Positions 46,001 through 55,705 are shown, counted from the first letter of the stretch. The stretch: 60,053 nucleotides of DNA from CAYNUJ01 sp964573255 (GCA_964573255.1 CAZNJB010000022.1:1-60053), one strand, 5' to 3'. Notes: generated from the sequence alone by a model not told the origin. Numbers and translations are program-made.

Positions 46001-49000
46001 CAAATCTATTCCTACATTTGAAATGCTATTATCTGCAGTCCATTGAATTGTATATTGAGAACCGGCCGGAATAAACTCACCACCGTTAGGTTGTGTAACT
46101 ACAATACTCGAAGAAGTAATAATAAATGGAGCAGTAGTATCACCTATGGTTGTAAAATTATAATCCCTTAAAGAAATCTTCGCATTATTCGAACTTATTC
46201 CCTGCGGTATCTTCCAAGAATACTGTGTTTGATTACCTTGAACAGTTGCAATTCCGTTCCAAGAAGCTCCGTTATCGAGCGAATAGCGTAATTCTAAGGA
46301 ATCTATATCACTACTGTTATTCCATTTAATAATTAAAGTCGATCCGGCTAGAACGCTTTCACCGCCAGTAGGTTGATTAATATTAACATCCGAAACAATA
46401 AACCGTGAATCAGCTGTATCATTTACTGCCGAGCCTGAGGACACATCAACAATTTGCACAGAATATTGTGTGCTTGTTGTATTTGGCAATGTCCAAGTAT
46501 AACTTCCATCGCTTGCATTTCTTCTGGAAATAAACTGCCAATTTGTACCAGAAGTGGTGTAGAATAAATCAACGGAATCTACATTAACTGTATTAGTCCA
46601 AATAATATTCTTTGAAGAACCTGCTTGCCACTTTTCTCCGCCGTTGGGCTGTGTTAACCTCACATCCGATATTCTAAATGATGAGGAACTAATATCAGAA
46701 AAACTGCTATTATTCGGATCACTTACTCTAACTAAAACCGAATCCGAAGGTGAGTTGGGTATTGTCCAATTATAAGTACCCAAATTTGCTGCTACATTAT
46801 TTGCAATTAAATTCCATCCACCACCATCAACGGAGAATTCTAATTTTACATTTGTTATACTTGAAACAGATTGCCAAGTAATGGCTTGCGTTGAACCTAT
46901 TTGGAAACTCTCCCCACCGTTAGGTGAAGTTAAAATCAATGCATCAATTACAAATACATTATCACTAACATCACTAATACTCAAATTAGATTGAGCATCG
47001 CTTATTCGTATCAAACATTTATCTGATGTAATAGTTGAAGATATCGCCCAATCATAACTACCATCAGCTGGAGTATTATCAACTATCGGAACCCAATTCG
47101 AACCATTGTCGGTAGATAATTCAATTTTCACATTTGATACTGATGAGCTATTAGTCCACTGGATTGTATATGTCTTACCGGCGTTTAGCAATTCACCGTT
47201 ATTCGGGAATACAACTTGAACATCTCCAACAGTAAACTGAGCATTGCTTTGATCAGTTATAGTATTCTGCTGAGAATCGGATATCCTTACAAGCATCTGA
47301 TTGGAAGAAAGATTTGCCGGGATATTCCAAGCATAGGTTTGACTTGCAGCAGAATAATTTGTTACAATGCTATTCCAATTCGCACCTCCATCGGAAGAAT
47401 ACTCAATATCAACATTATTAATGAAGGAACTCTGCCAAGTGATGTTGGAGGTTGTTCCGGCTTGTAAATAATCACTTCCATTGGGAGAAGTTAGTTGCAA
47501 CTTCGCAATAGTAAAATCGGAACTGCTACTAACGAAATTAGCACTAGGTAAATCGCTCACTCTCACACGAGCTTTATTGGTAGCGGTTCCCGCTGGGATA
47601 GTCCATGTATAACCGTTATCGGAAGCAGGTGCGCTCGAAACTATTGTACTCCAGTTTATTCCTCCGTCAATAGAATACTCAAGTTTTACTTGATTAAATG
47701 TTGAAGAGCCCAACCAAACTATATTAACATCCGCTCCTTCTTGGAACTTCTCTCCTCCTGATGGTGATGTTAACATCAGAGTATTAATAGTAAATACATT
47801 ATTACTGGAATCTTTAATCGCACTGTTTCCGGCATCTTCAATTTTAATCAATGCCTCGCTCGTTGCAATAGTATCAGGTATATTCCAACTGAAGCTACCG
47901 GAGGACGCATTTTGATTTAATTTAATAGCATTCCAAGTAGTACCGTTATCCTTGGACAAATAAATGTTTATGCCGTTTACTGCGCCGCTGTTCCAAGTAA
48001 TTTGTTGAATACTTCCGGCAAGCCAGTTTTCACCACCATTGGGTGATGTTATATTTAATTCTTTCAATTTGAAAGCAGCACTCACATCCCTGATATTATT
48101 CGATAGAACGGAAGTTACTCTTACTTGAGCTGCTGAAGAAGAAATTCCCGTGGGAATTAACCAATCATAAAATCCATTTGCAGGATCCACATTCGAAGCA
48201 ATCGTCGTCCAAGCGTTTCCGTCCAAACTATATTCTAGTGTAAGATTTCCAGTATTAGAAGCATTCCACTGAATTTTTTGAGTGGAACCGGTCTGCCATT
48301 CCTCTCCACCTGATGGATTTGTAATAGACAATAACCCAATTGTAAATAGGTTATCACTTTGATCCCGAACGGTAGAATTATCAACATCAACTATTCTGAT
48401 TATTGCTTGTGATGAAGTTAACGTATCTGGTATATTCCAGGTATACGTTCCTGTAGTAGCATTTTGGTTCTCAATAATTACCCTGAATGTGGAACCGTTA
48501 TCTATTGAATAATAGATATTCACTTGATTTACTTGTCCTGAACTCCAAGTAATCGAAGTCGAAGTACCACTCAATAAATATTCCCCGCCAATAGGCGAAG
48601 TCAAATCCAACTGTTTTATCGTAAAGTTATTGCTCTGGTCCATTATTGAAGCATCAGAGACAGCACTTATTCTAACTAAAGCTAAATTCGAAGATAATCC
48701 GGAAGGGATCGTCCAATCATATGAGCCATTTGCTGCATTAACCGATGATGAAATAGTAGACCAATTTGCACCGTTATCAAGGGAATATTCTAATTTCACA
48801 TTATCAATTCCGGTGCTATTCCAAGTAATACTATTAGTTGTATTCGATTGCCATACTTCACCACCTGATGGAGCTGTTAAAGATAAAGAACCAATAGAAA
48901 ATACGTTATCACTTGAATCCCTAACTGAGCTGTTATTGGAATCAATTAATCTCACCAACCCTTGGGTGGTAGTTACATTGGATGGAATACTCCAATTGAA

Positions 49001-52000
49001 AGTACCGAGAGAAGCATTGTACCCTGTAATAATTGTATTCCAACTCTGTCCTTGATCGGTCGAATAATAGATATCCAAAGTACTAATTTGTCCAGCAGAC
49101 CAAGATATTGTTTGATTAGAACCGGATTGGAATAACTCTCCGCCGTTTGGCGAAGCTAAACTTAATAATTTTATAGTGAAGACAGAGCTTTCGGACTTAA
49201 TAGAGTTATCTTCAACAGCAGTAATTCTTACTTTAGCCTGTGCTGTACTGAGATTCGATGGAATTGTCCAACTGTATGAGCCAAGATTTGCTGCTACAGA
49301 AGCTATAATTTCATTCCAATTAGAACCATTATCAGAAGAATATTCTAACTTTACATTCTGAAGTCCGCTTTCCGTCCAAGTAATGTCATGTGTTGTACCT
49401 GCCTGCCATTGATCGGTATTCACAGGTGATGTGATGGCCAGACTGCCAATAGTAAATGTCGATGAACTTGAATCTCTTATTGACGAATTTCCTGCATCAA
49501 TTAATCTAATCAAAGCATTGGATGAAGTCACATCGGGAGGAACTGCCCATAAATATGAACCGAGTGAAGCATTTACTCCTGTGACAATACTGTTCCATAC
49601 TTGACCATTGTTTGCCGAATAATATAAATCAATTGTTCCTACTTGCGATGAGTTCCAGGTAATGGAATAGTTTGCACCCGATTGAACAATTTCCCCGCCG
49701 TTGGGTTGAGTTAAATCTAATCGCTTTATCGTAAAAATATTGCTAGTGGCTGTAAGTGATGCCTTTTCAATTGAAGTTATTCTAATTAATGCTTGATTTG
49801 AAGATATTCCCGCAGGTATATTCCAATCATACTGTCCTAAAGATGCAGCTACTGAAGCTACAATCTCTTTCCAAACCGAACCATTATCAATTGAATATTC
49901 AATTCTTACATTTTGAATATCTGTGAACGTCCACTTAATTGTATAAGTTCTATCGGACTGCCATTCATCACCGCTAACGGGAGAAGTAATTGCTAAGGAA
50001 CCAATTGAAAACGTTGATGCACTCGAATCCGAAATTGATGTATTGGTAGCATCCTCAATTTTAACTAATGCATTGCTCGTTGAAATATTATTCGGAATAG
50101 ACCAGGCATAAGAACCTGTTGCGGCATTTGTATTTGAAACAATAGTTGACCAAGTTGAGCCGTTATTTGTAGAATAATAAATGTTAAGTTGTGAAACTTG
50201 AGAAGAATTCCAAGTAATATTTTGAGTAGAACCGGTTTGCCAGATTTCCCCTCCTACCGGAGCTGTTAAATCTAATTGTTTAATAACAAATAATCCGGCG
50301 GTATCTTGAATACTGGCATCCGAAGTAGGACTTATTCTTATTACGCCTTGGTTCGTTGCCGTACCGCTTGGGATATTCCAAGTGTAACTTCCTAAACTAG
50401 CTGCAACAGAATTAACAATAGTTGACCAAGTTGTTTGATTGTCTAAAGAATATTCTAATTTAACATTGGTAAGATTTGTTGAATTCCAAGTAATTTCAAA
50501 AGTGCTACCTGTTTGAAGAACAGAACTTGATGTCGGCGAAGTTAATAAAATTTCACTTGCAGTAAATACTGCATCACTAATATCTGAAATTGAAGAATTT
50601 GAGGAATTTTCAATCTTAATTAACATATTGGACGAAGCAATACCCATCGGAAGTGTCCAATTGTATGAGCCATCGGAAGCATTGAGATTTGTGGCAATCG
50701 AATTCCAATTTGCTCCGTTATCGCTGCTGTAATAAAGATTAACATTACTTATTAAACTACTAGCATTCCAGGAAATTGTTTGCGTTGAGCCGGTTTGCCA
50801 ATTTTCTCCACCGTTTGGAGAAACGACATCCAAAAACATAATTGTAAATACATCCGAAATATCGGAAATAGCTAAGCTTGAAAGAGCATCACTAGCCCTT
50901 ATTTGCACTTGATTGGAAGAAATATTTGCTGGAATAGTCCAATCATATTGCCCTAATAATCCAGTAATTGAAGTACTTATTACATTCCAACTTGTACCTA
51001 AATCGGTAGAATAATCCAATCTAACTAAATCAACGCTTGAACTAGCATTCCATTTAATAGTATATGTATTATTGGATTTCCAAACGGAATCGGTAGCCGG
51101 AGAAGTAACTGTGATACTTCCAATCGTAAAAACGGCACTGCTAGAATCCAAAATATTTGTGTTATTTGCATCTTTGATTCTTACTTTGGCAACTTTACTC
51201 GAAATATTAGCAGGCACACTCCAGTTATATACACCATTAGAAGCAGGATAATTATTAGCAATAGTACTCCACGAAGTACCATTATTTGTAGAATATTCTA
51301 TTGTAAGAGAATTTACAACGGAACTACTCCATTCAATCCTTTCTGTTGTCCCTGCTTGGAAAAAATCCCCTCCGTTTGGTTTAATTAATTGCAATGAATT
51401 AATAGTAAAAACAGAAGATTCGTCACTTATCTCGCTCGCCGTAATTCCGTGAGAAACTCTTATCTTTGCAGTTGAAGAAGAAATATTACCCGGGATGGTC
51501 CAAAAATAAGATTGAGTGGAAGCTGGTATGGAAGTAGCAATAGAAGTCCAATTACTTCCATTATCAGTCGAATATTCCAGGTTAACAGTATTTAATCCAT
51601 CAGTCGCAGTCCAGGTTATTTCATTTGTTGTGCCAGATTTCCAATTATCAGTTCCAACCGGTTTGGTTACAACAATTGAACCAACTGTAAAAATTGCGGC
51701 ACTTTGGTCACTTATATTTGTTCTTGCTTCATCAATTATTCTAACCAAATAATCGGAAGATGGTGAATTCGGGATAGTCCAATTATAACTAAGATCATTC
51801 GCATCTATGTTATCAATTATTGTATTCCAAGTAGTTCCGTTATCAGTAGAATATTCCAGTTTAATTGTTGCAACTCCACCATGTGTCCATGTAATAGATT
51901 TTGTATCACCTATTGTCCAGCCTTCACCGCCATCAGGAGAGGTTAAATCTAACGAGATCAAACTAAAAGTCTGATCAGATTGATCTGAAATGGTACTGAT

Positions 52001-55000
52001 TTGAGAATCGGTTATTCTTATCAATCCGGTGGATGTTGCTGTAGACGGTAAAGTCCATTGATAATTCCCTAATGAAGCATCAATGCCGGTAGAGATCGTT
52101 GTCCAGGTAGAACCATTGTCTGAAGAATATTCAATATCAATTTGAGGTATATTCGATGCAGTCCATGTTATAGCATATGAACCGCCAACTTGCAATGCTT
52201 CGTTACCGTTTGGTGCCGTTACATTCAAATCAGCAATTGTAAATACTGCATCACTTATATCATTAATTGTTGCATCACTGGCATCCTTCACTCTTACTAA
52301 TGCCAATGAAGTTAATGAATTAGGGATAGTCCAGTCATATGATTCTAATGATGCGGATATATTAGTAGCAATGGAAGTCCAAGAATTTCCATTGTCTGTA
52401 GAATATTCAATATTTACTTGTAAAACAGAACTGATATTATTCCAAGTAATCTTATGAGTAGAACCGACTTGCCATCTCTCTCCTCCGTTGGGAGAAGTCA
52501 GAGACATACTGCCAATTGAAAATAAGCCATCACTCTGATCAGATACACTAGTATTGTTATTATCGGTTATTCTAACAAGAGCCTGATTAGTTGTTGCATT
52601 AGGAATAGTCCATTGATAACTTTGATCCGATGCAGTCACTGATGATGAAATAGTATTCCAAGAAGTACCATTATTTGTAGTATATTCCAAAGTAACCGAA
52701 TTAACCGACGAATGAGCACTCCAAAGAATAGTCTGCTGTGTATTCACAGAAAAACTTTCACCGCCATTGGGCGATTTTAAATAAAGAGTACTTATTGTGA
52801 AAGTAGTATCACTATTATCGGTAATTACAGCGGATGCATTATCTGCATCCGAAATTCTCACAATAACATCTGCCGATGGCGTATTAGGAACAGTCCAAGA
52901 ATAGCTTTGAGGTGCAGCGGGAGTCGATGCTATTATATTTTGCCAGACTAATCCGTTATTAGTTGAATACTCCAATTTAACATTATTTACTGAATTCGAA
53001 TTCCAAGTAATGTTAACGGTGCTATCAACTAAGAAAAATTCACCACCATTGGGAGAAGTAACTTGTAACAGTTCAATAGCGAAAATGGCATCACTTTCAT
53101 CTTTAATATTATTATTGGATGCATCAGTAACTCTAATTAATGCCTGCGAAGAAGGATTATTCCCAACCGTCCAAGAAAAATCTTGTGCTGCGTTATAACC
53201 CGTACTTAAATTTATCCAATTAAGACCATTATCAGTCGACAAATCAATGTTAACAGACGATATATTTGAAGATGCACTCCAAGAAATAGTTTGTGAAGAT
53301 CCGGTCTGATAATTTTCCCCGCCGTTTGGGGAGGTTACAACTAAACTGGCGATCTTGAAGTTAGCATCACTAACATCATAAAAGTTAGGATTATCTACGG
53401 AACTTATTTTTATTAAACCACTTGATGTCGGAGCAGTAGGAACAGTCCAACTGTAGCTACCCGAAGCTGCACTAATTGAACCTACAATAGTAGACCATGT
53501 TGAACCGCCATCGAGACTAAATTCAATTTTAACATCATTAATTGAGGAACTATTCCAAGTAATTGTTTGGGTGCTTCCCGGTGAATACCCTTCACCTCCG
53601 TTTGGAGAAGTAACTTGCAGCCTCGCGATTGTAAAATCAGCCGAGGATGTATCATCAATAGTTGGACCGAATGTATCGGATATTCGTATTCTTCCGTTTG
53701 ATGTAGTAACATCGGGAATATTCCAAGTATAACTGCCTAAAGAAGCATCTACTGCATTAGCAATATTGATGAAAGAAGTACCTCCATTCGTTGAATATTG
53801 TATTCTAACAAACTCAACACTTGTGCTATTGGACCAGGTAATATTGTATGTACCGCCAGCCAATAATGTTTCCCCTCCGTTCGGAGTGGATAACCCAATA
53901 TTCCCGATACGGAAGAATTGAGAGTTCATTGAAAAAATACTGGAGTTATCCTCATTGACTATTCTTACTCTCATTTGAGAAGAACTTAAACTTCCCGGAA
54001 TTGACCAAGAATATGTACCATCAGAAGCAGTCACTCCTGTAGCAATATTATTCCAAGTAGTACCATTATCTGTGCTATACTGAATTGTAATGTTGTTTAT
54101 GGATGAACTGGCTGTCCAAGTTATATTTTGTGTTGAACCTGATTCCCAGGCTTCCCCACCCGAAGGTGAGGTTAATCTTAATCCGGTAATTGAGAAGGGA
54201 TTACTTGTTGATAAAATATCCGTTCCGGTCTCAGCATCTCGAATGCGAATGGTAATACTATTTCCAGATAATGAAGAAGGAATCGACCAATTGTAACTTC
54301 CGGTAGCTGCAGAGGTTGAAGAAGTAATGCTATTCCATGTAGTTCCGTCAAGAGAATATTCTATTGCAACCACATCCAAACCGGAGGAAGTCCACTCAAT
54401 AGCATTTACAGTACTCGATTGCCAAACTTCTCCACCGGCTGGTGTTGTAACGGTAACGGTTCCTATTGTGAAATCGACATCAGAAATATCATATTTTGTA
54501 GGATCATTTACACTTGAAATTTTAATACGTGCTTGCTGCGTTGGTGCATTTGGAACTGTAATTGTGGAACTTGCTGCTGTTGCAGCTACTGAATTAACCA
54601 AAACGTTTGAAAAAGTAGCACCACCGTCAGTCGAAAGTTCAATTTTTAGATTTCCAGCTATATTAGATGACCAAGTAATTGTTTTTGATGAACCAATTGT
54701 CCAACCTTCCCCGCCATTTGGGGTATCCACCCTAATACTCGATATCGTAAATTTATTATCGGATTGGTCGTTTACATTGGAATAGGAAGCATCCGATATC
54801 CTGAGCATTGCTTCATCGGTAGGAGTAAACGGTACATTCCAAGAGTAACTCCCTGCACCCGCATCATAAGCATTTTCAATAGTCGTCCAAGTAAGTCCAT
54901 TATCCGTAGAATATTCGATTTTCACAGAAGAAACATTGGTACTCGTCCAAGTTATTGCCTGATTAGTACCGCTAAACCAATCTTCACCGCCATTTGGTGA

Positions 55001-55681
55001 TGTAAGTGAAAGAGATGCTATAGAAAAAATATCACTATAAGCAACGTTTACACTATTTGCTAAATCGGTTAATCTTATCTGTGCAATTGAAGACGGATCA
55101 TCGGGAACATTCCATGTAAAAGGACTCGCAGTTGCCGCTTCGGATGCACTGATATTATTCCAAATTAATCCATTAGATGTATACTCAATTTTTAAAGTAG
55201 AGATATCGTTACTGGCAATCCACGAAATATCAAAATTATCGCCGACCTGCAATTTATTAGCTGACGTGGGAGAAGTTACATCCAACTGACTTATCGTAAA
55301 GTTTGCTGCAGACTGAGCCAATACACTACCATCAGTTATATCATAAACCCTTATTCTAGCTTCTGTAGTAGGTGAGTAAAGACTAGAAGATATTGTCCAA
55401 TCATATTGTCCAACGCTAGCAGTTGTTGAACTCACAATAGTTTTCCACGAAGTTCCACCAGTAGAGGAAAGATCAATACGAACAAATTGTACTTCAGAAC
55501 TAGTCCAACGAATTGTATGTGTTGTACCAATTTTCCATGTTTCTCCACCATTGGGGGATAACAAAGTTATCGATTTTGCCTTTGGCAAATCACCACTGCT
55601 CTGGTTAGCTTTATCCTGTGCTGGTAGAAGTGTTGCAAAAAGAGCAAGAAGCAATAATATTTTTCTACTTAATTTCTTCAT
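40061..55681 (-). CDS. Giant T9SS-sorted surface protein, about 50 Kre9/KNH-like repeats plus dockerin-like and cohesin-like domains
   Basis: This 5206-residue protein is unbroken over 15.6 kb. After a signal peptide (ending LLPAQ) come about 50 tandem repeats of about 93 residues (38–4701). The core pattern is 'SPNGGE.W..GS...ITW', 'V..EYSTDNG..W', 'Y.W.IP' and 'RI.D…D.SD..F.I'. I counted 50 by reading. The pattern resembles the Ser-Thr-rich Kre9/KNH domain. A non-repeat Ig/Fn3-like part follows (about 4702–4901), then a dockerin-like pair of calcium loops (4902–4968, DYNGDKAIDVVD and a weaker VNGNFELDMND). A cohesin-like domain (about 4990–5112) and the sorting domain (from 5117, NYPNPFNPSTTI) complete it. 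Such a stalk could reach several hundred nanometres or act as an adhesin or scaffold. Function is unproven. Confidence 0.93.
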   Translation of the reverse strand: MKKLSRKILLLLALFATLLPAQDKANQSSGDLPKAKSITLLSPNGGETWKIGTTHTIRWTSSEVQFVRIDLSSTGGTSWKTIVSSTTASVGQYDWTISSSLYSPTTEARIRVYDITDGSVLAQSAANFTISQLDVTSPTSANKLQVGDNFDISWIASNDISTLKIEYTSNGLIWNNISASEAATASPFTWNVPDDPSSIAQIRLTDLANSVNVAYSDIFSIASLSLTSPNGGEDWFSGTNQAITWTSTNVSSVKIEYSTDNGLTWTTIENAYDAGAGSYSWNVPFTPTDEAMLRISDASYSNVNDQSDNKFTISSIRVDTPNGGEGWTIGSSKTITWSSNIAGNLKIELSTDGGATFSNVLVNSVAATAASSTITVPNAPTQQARIKISSVNDPTKYDISDVDFTIGTVTVTTPAGGEVWQSSTVNAIEWTSSGLDVVAIEYSLDGTTWNSITSSTSAATGSYNWSIPSSLSGNSITIRIRDAETGTDILSTSNPFSITGLRLTSPSGGEAWESGSTQNITWTASSSINNITIQYSTDNGTTWNNIATGVTASDGTYSWSIPGSLSSSQMRVRIVNEDNSSIFSMNSQFFRIGNIGLSTPNGGETLLAGGTYNITWSNSTSVEFVRIQYSTNGGTSFINIANAVDASLGSYTWNIPDVTTSNGRIRISDTFGPTIDDTSSADFTIARLQVTSPNGGEGYSPGSTQTITWNSSSINDVKIEFSLDGGSTWSTIVGSISAASGSYSWTVPTAPTSSGLIKISSVDNPNFYDVSDANFKIASLVVTSPNGGENYQTGSSQTISWSASSNISSVNIDLSTDNGLNWINLSTGYNAAQDFSWTVGNNPSSQALIRVTDASNNNIKDESDAIFAIELLQVTSPNGGEFFLVDSTVNITWNSNSVNNVKLEYSTNNGLVWQNIIASTPAAPQSYSWTVPNTPSADVIVRISDADNASAVITDNSDTTFTISTLYLKSPNGGESFSVNTQQTILWSAHSSVNSVTLEYTTNNGTSWNTISSSVTASDQSYQWTIPNATTNQALVRITDNNNTSVSDQSDGLFSIGSMSLTSPNGGERWQVGSTHKITWNNISSVLQVNIEYSTDNGNSWTSIATNISASLESYDWTIPNSLTSLALVRVKDASDATINDISDAVFTIADLNVTAPNGNEALQVGGSYAITWTASNIPQIDIEYSSDNGSTWTTISTGIDASLGNYQWTLPSTATSTGLIRITDSQISTISDQSDQTFSLISLDLTSPDGGEGWTIGDTKSITWTHGGVATIKLEYSTDNGTTWNTIIDNIDANDLSYNWTIPNSPSSDYLVRIIDEARTNISDQSAAIFTVGSIVVTKPVGTDNWKSGTTNEITWTATDGLNTVNLEYSTDNGSNWTSIATSIPASTQSYFWTIPGNISSSTAKIRVSHGITASEISDESSVFTINSLQLIKPNGGDFFQAGTTERIEWSSSVVNSLTIEYSTNNGTSWSTIANNYPASNGVYNWSVPANISSKVAKVRIKDANNTNILDSSSAVFTIGSITVTSPATDSVWKSNNTYTIKWNASSSVDLVRLDYSTDLGTSWNVISTSITGLLGQYDWTIPANISSNQVQIRASDALSSLAISDISDVFTIMFLDVVSPNGGENWQTGSTQTISWNASSLISNVNLYYSSDNGANWNSIATNLNASDGSYNWTLPMGIASSNMLIKIENSSNSSISDISDAVFTASEILLTSPTSSSVLQTGSTFEITWNSTNLTNVKLEYSLDNQTTWSTIVNSVAASLGSYTWNIPSGTATNQGVIRISPTSDASIQDTAGLFVIKQLDLTAPVGGEIWQTGSTQNITWNSSQVSQLNIYYSTNNGSTWSTIVSNTNAATGSYAWSIPNNISTSNALVKIEDATNTSISDSSASTFSIGSLAITSPVSGDEWQSDRTYTIKWTFTDIQNVRIEYSIDNGSVWKEIVASVAASLGQYDWNIPAGISSNQALIRITSIEKASLTATSNIFTIKRLDLTQPNGGEIVQSGANYSITWNSSQVGTIDLYYSANNGQVWNSIVTGVNASLGSYLWAVPPDVTSSNALIRLIDAGNSSIRDSSSSTFTIGSLAITSPVNTDQWQAGTTHDITWTESGLQNVKLEYSSDNGSNWNEIIASVAANLGSYSWTIPSNLSTAQAKVRITAVEDNSIKSESSVFTIKLLSLASPNGGELFQSGSNQTISWSAGQISTLDIYYSTDQGQSWNTIITGYNASLGTFNWSIPSNVTTTQGLVRLIDSNNSSVRDSSDNVFSIGSLSLTAPSGGEVWQSNTTNSITWNSTGIDNVKLEYSLDNGANWSTISSSVNAANGSYDWTIPSGLSSNLALVRISAVSDASIMDQSNNFTIKQLDLTSPIGGEYLLSGTSTSITWSSGQVNQVNIYYSIDNGSTFRVIIENQNATTGTYTWNIPDTLTSSQAIIRIVDVDNSTVRDQSDNLFTIGLLSITNPSGGEEWQTGSTQKIQWNASNTGNLTLEYSLDGNAWTTIASNVDPANGFYDWLIPTGISSSAAQVRVTSVLSNNIRDVSAAFKLKELNITSPNGGENWLAGSIQQITWNSGAVNGINIYLSKDNGTTWNAIKLNQNASSGSFSWNIPDTIATSEALIKIEDAGNSAIKDSSNNVFTINTLMLTSPSGGEKFQEGADVNIVWLGSSTFNQVKLEYSIDGGINWSTIVSSAPASDNGYTWTIPAGTATNKARVRVSDLPSANFVSSSSDFTIAKLQLTSPNGSDYLQAGTTSNITWQSSFINNVDIEYSSDGGANWNSIVTNYSAASQTYAWNIPANLSSNQMLVRISDSQQNTITDQSNAQFTVGDVQVVFPNNGELLNAGKTYTIQWTNSSSVSNVKIELSTDNGSNWVPIVDNTPADGSYDWAISSTITSDKCLIRISDAQSNLSISDVSDNVFVIDALILTSPNGGESFQIGSTQAITWQSVSSITNVKLEFSVDGGGWNLIANNVAANLGTYNWTIPNSPSDSVLVRVSDPNNSSFSDISSSSFRISDVRLTQPNGGEKWQAGSSKNIIWTNTVNVDSVDLFYTTSGTNWQFISRRNASDGSYTWTLPNTTSTQYSVQIVDVSSGSAVNDTADSRFIVSDVNINQPTGGESVLAGSTLIIKWNNSSDIDSLELRYSLDNGASWNGIATVQGNQTQYSWKIPQGISSNNAKISLRDYNFTTIGDTTAPFIITSSSIVVTQPNGGEFIPAGSQYTIQWTADNSISNVGIDLSTDGGSSWSTLVGSISASAGQYNWNVSPSLATSNALIKVYDVLNTFIADSSDLIFTIGGLSLIAPDGGEHWQGGSAQTIQWTASPNVTNIKIEYSSDGGSNWQTIESSYPAAGGTYTWNIPNISSNNALIRISDITSSNQINDVSSSSFIISLLTLTAPNGGEDLQLGSTYNISWVNSSDITQVILEYSADGVSWSAITSQPIDASTGSYTWNLTGLNCSSTNFVRVKDFAFPSTIDASDASFTIKQLDIASPGGGENWQAGSTQTISWDYCNINKVIIEYSVNDGTTWNKIDTVNAANLTYSWTVTNDTSKTARIRLRDLDNASILAVSNRFTVFTPTISLISPNGGEHYQAKDVRQIKWTGLWLNTIKIEYSLDNGVNWNLLENSYPAASGVYNWLLPDTVTSQALVKISDTQNPSLVDSSASTFKISKLSLLSPLGGEFWTSGSTQKIKWSASNTINNVKLQYTLDGQTYTTIPGANALVASTGSFDWNISQNISSANAKILVTAIEGDSIDAVSPEVFKIGWIVASQPAGGEILHAGKTFPITWTKSSSVTNLKLDLLDESTGVIKNIGSVGDTTSFLWTVTNDITTDSARIIISDEGSSYQISDTTQRFSIRTLRITLPDNTTNWMAGTTQQIQWAASPQIDSVRIEFSTDAGSTWNPVTPSNVPASPASYSWNIPSTISSSNCMIKINDVANSDIVDTTSTFTIYIPSLTLTSPNGGDYLIAGSVVPIKWEAGFVTSITIEFSPDNGATWTTLVSPYNASNGFYNWTIPSDLSTTEGLIRITDFSDNNNTDVSDAVFKIGWIKITSPSQGERFRAGLSANINWQVSNSVAGVDLYYIMAQDTIPIATNQLASAGSYAWNNLPSVSTDSIKVIVFDSESNRKLYAATDYFSISILNVDSPNGGEFLSSGTTSKIKWTASSNISRLKIRLYTPELGWNIIVPTTVSSAGSFDWNIPATLVSDSAKIEISDVQYPNVADTSDAVFRVGSLQLLSLKNSEKIRENSSYKIQWSASSNIKFVEISYKIAKGNSWTPIVITQADSSYDWIVPQTPSNDCYIRIRDVNNTSLLDTNTSAFTIARLRITSPVGGEYLQAGVDRNYTIELERQFIDNIRLEYTKDYTANPVKWENISIPNGTGTSYIWNEIENLGLSDAGNNYKIRVYDLNYPEVGDTVDKPIVVSYLRLINPNGGTGEQIGTQYNVEWIASSNTISTVNLAVKGSGDPNYGVPLNANPLNAADLKYIWNINIDPDPGVSMKIYDPEHPEIYDLSDSTFIISRIQLVTPDGGERWQIGKKYPVEWKSDFIDQVILQYNLTGNDADWQNIQNAGFQNSSAGGGIYEWTLDDGIVFATDKAKVRVVSSDFQNIRDTSKSTFTIVRLEVTSPQSREAWNTGSTHQISWISEKLDSVRIFVDLGDGTAPIPVAGPISATNDNPYSWTIPTGITTSKARIIVRDYRDASIADTSKTEFVIGPSPVVRVRDKYQGGTVKFTWSFDTPGEVLTVIGLQWRFSGTTTYSPGGSGLTISQSTFTGPVIEDTLKWNSKAFVDNFEGFVDIKVLYQSDFNVNYEVPLDSVKIDNKPPEYDDNTFVITQRVFSQGWDKAVAKWTAAIDSSKPVTVSFVSSSTAINGVSTTRDSMVLRDLTTATNYDFDIIVSDALGNSRTYQHSFTTLNLADYNGDKAIDVVDLSAFVTSWSSPDSIHGADFYPYTGEIPYVEVNGNFELDMNDLLTFIDIWYYDKINVSLPKLANKSFGDSDERKEIRFKRGEKKFEFPISLSDNNDIKAFSVRLSYDNAVFDLDSITITGKSISPEDISLIYVDSLNGMIYADFAKIKGKANGEYLLTASVNSNLNKFNPKDSLLLEITGVDNKSETVFKKSIVYTLTEIPKTYTLSQNYPNPFNPSTTIEYELPEPARVQLVLYNILGQKVAVLIDGMKKEGSYKYLFDASKINGGLATGVYIYRFVANNFVSTKKLLLLK
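41579..55570 (-). repeat. Region of about 50 tandem 280-base coding repeats
   Basis: Each unit codes for one Kre9/KNH-like domain of about 93 residues. The DNA is diverged enough that no long identical stretches are visible between most copies, while the protein pattern is strongly kept. That suggests old expansion under purifying selection. The last units (residues about 4150–4700) are more irregular, with longer loops. Confidence 0.9.
47780..50551 (-). repeat. Higher-order two-domain repeat inside the giant gene (repeats 19–28)
   Basis: Within this stretch the domains alternate. One kind has 'NVKLEYS' and ends FTIK(Q/R/L). The other has 'IYYS…NNG' or 'IYYST', carries 'DSS' before the end and finishes FTIGS. 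Five such A-B pairs can be read in a row, so the unit of amplification here was about 185 codons and not a single domain. Confidence 0.65.
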
Positions 55682-55705
55682 ACCAAGAAGGAACTCCTCA
55701 AACTT

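Noticed and set aside
41546..55000. Many plus-strand open frames within the giant gene, some over 130 codons
   Set aside because: They are antisense shadows produced by the repeated codon pattern. They are Ser/Ile-rich without ribosome sites and recur at the same place in each repeat.
41579..55570. CRISPR-like periodic repeats
   Set aside because: The period of about 280 bases is coding, the copies are diverged, and there are no identical short repeats with unique spacers.
39195..55681. A full cellulosome
   Set aside because: There is no glycoside hydrolase or carbohydrate-binding module, and only one dockerin-like segment is visible. A non-cellulosomal surface assembly fits better.
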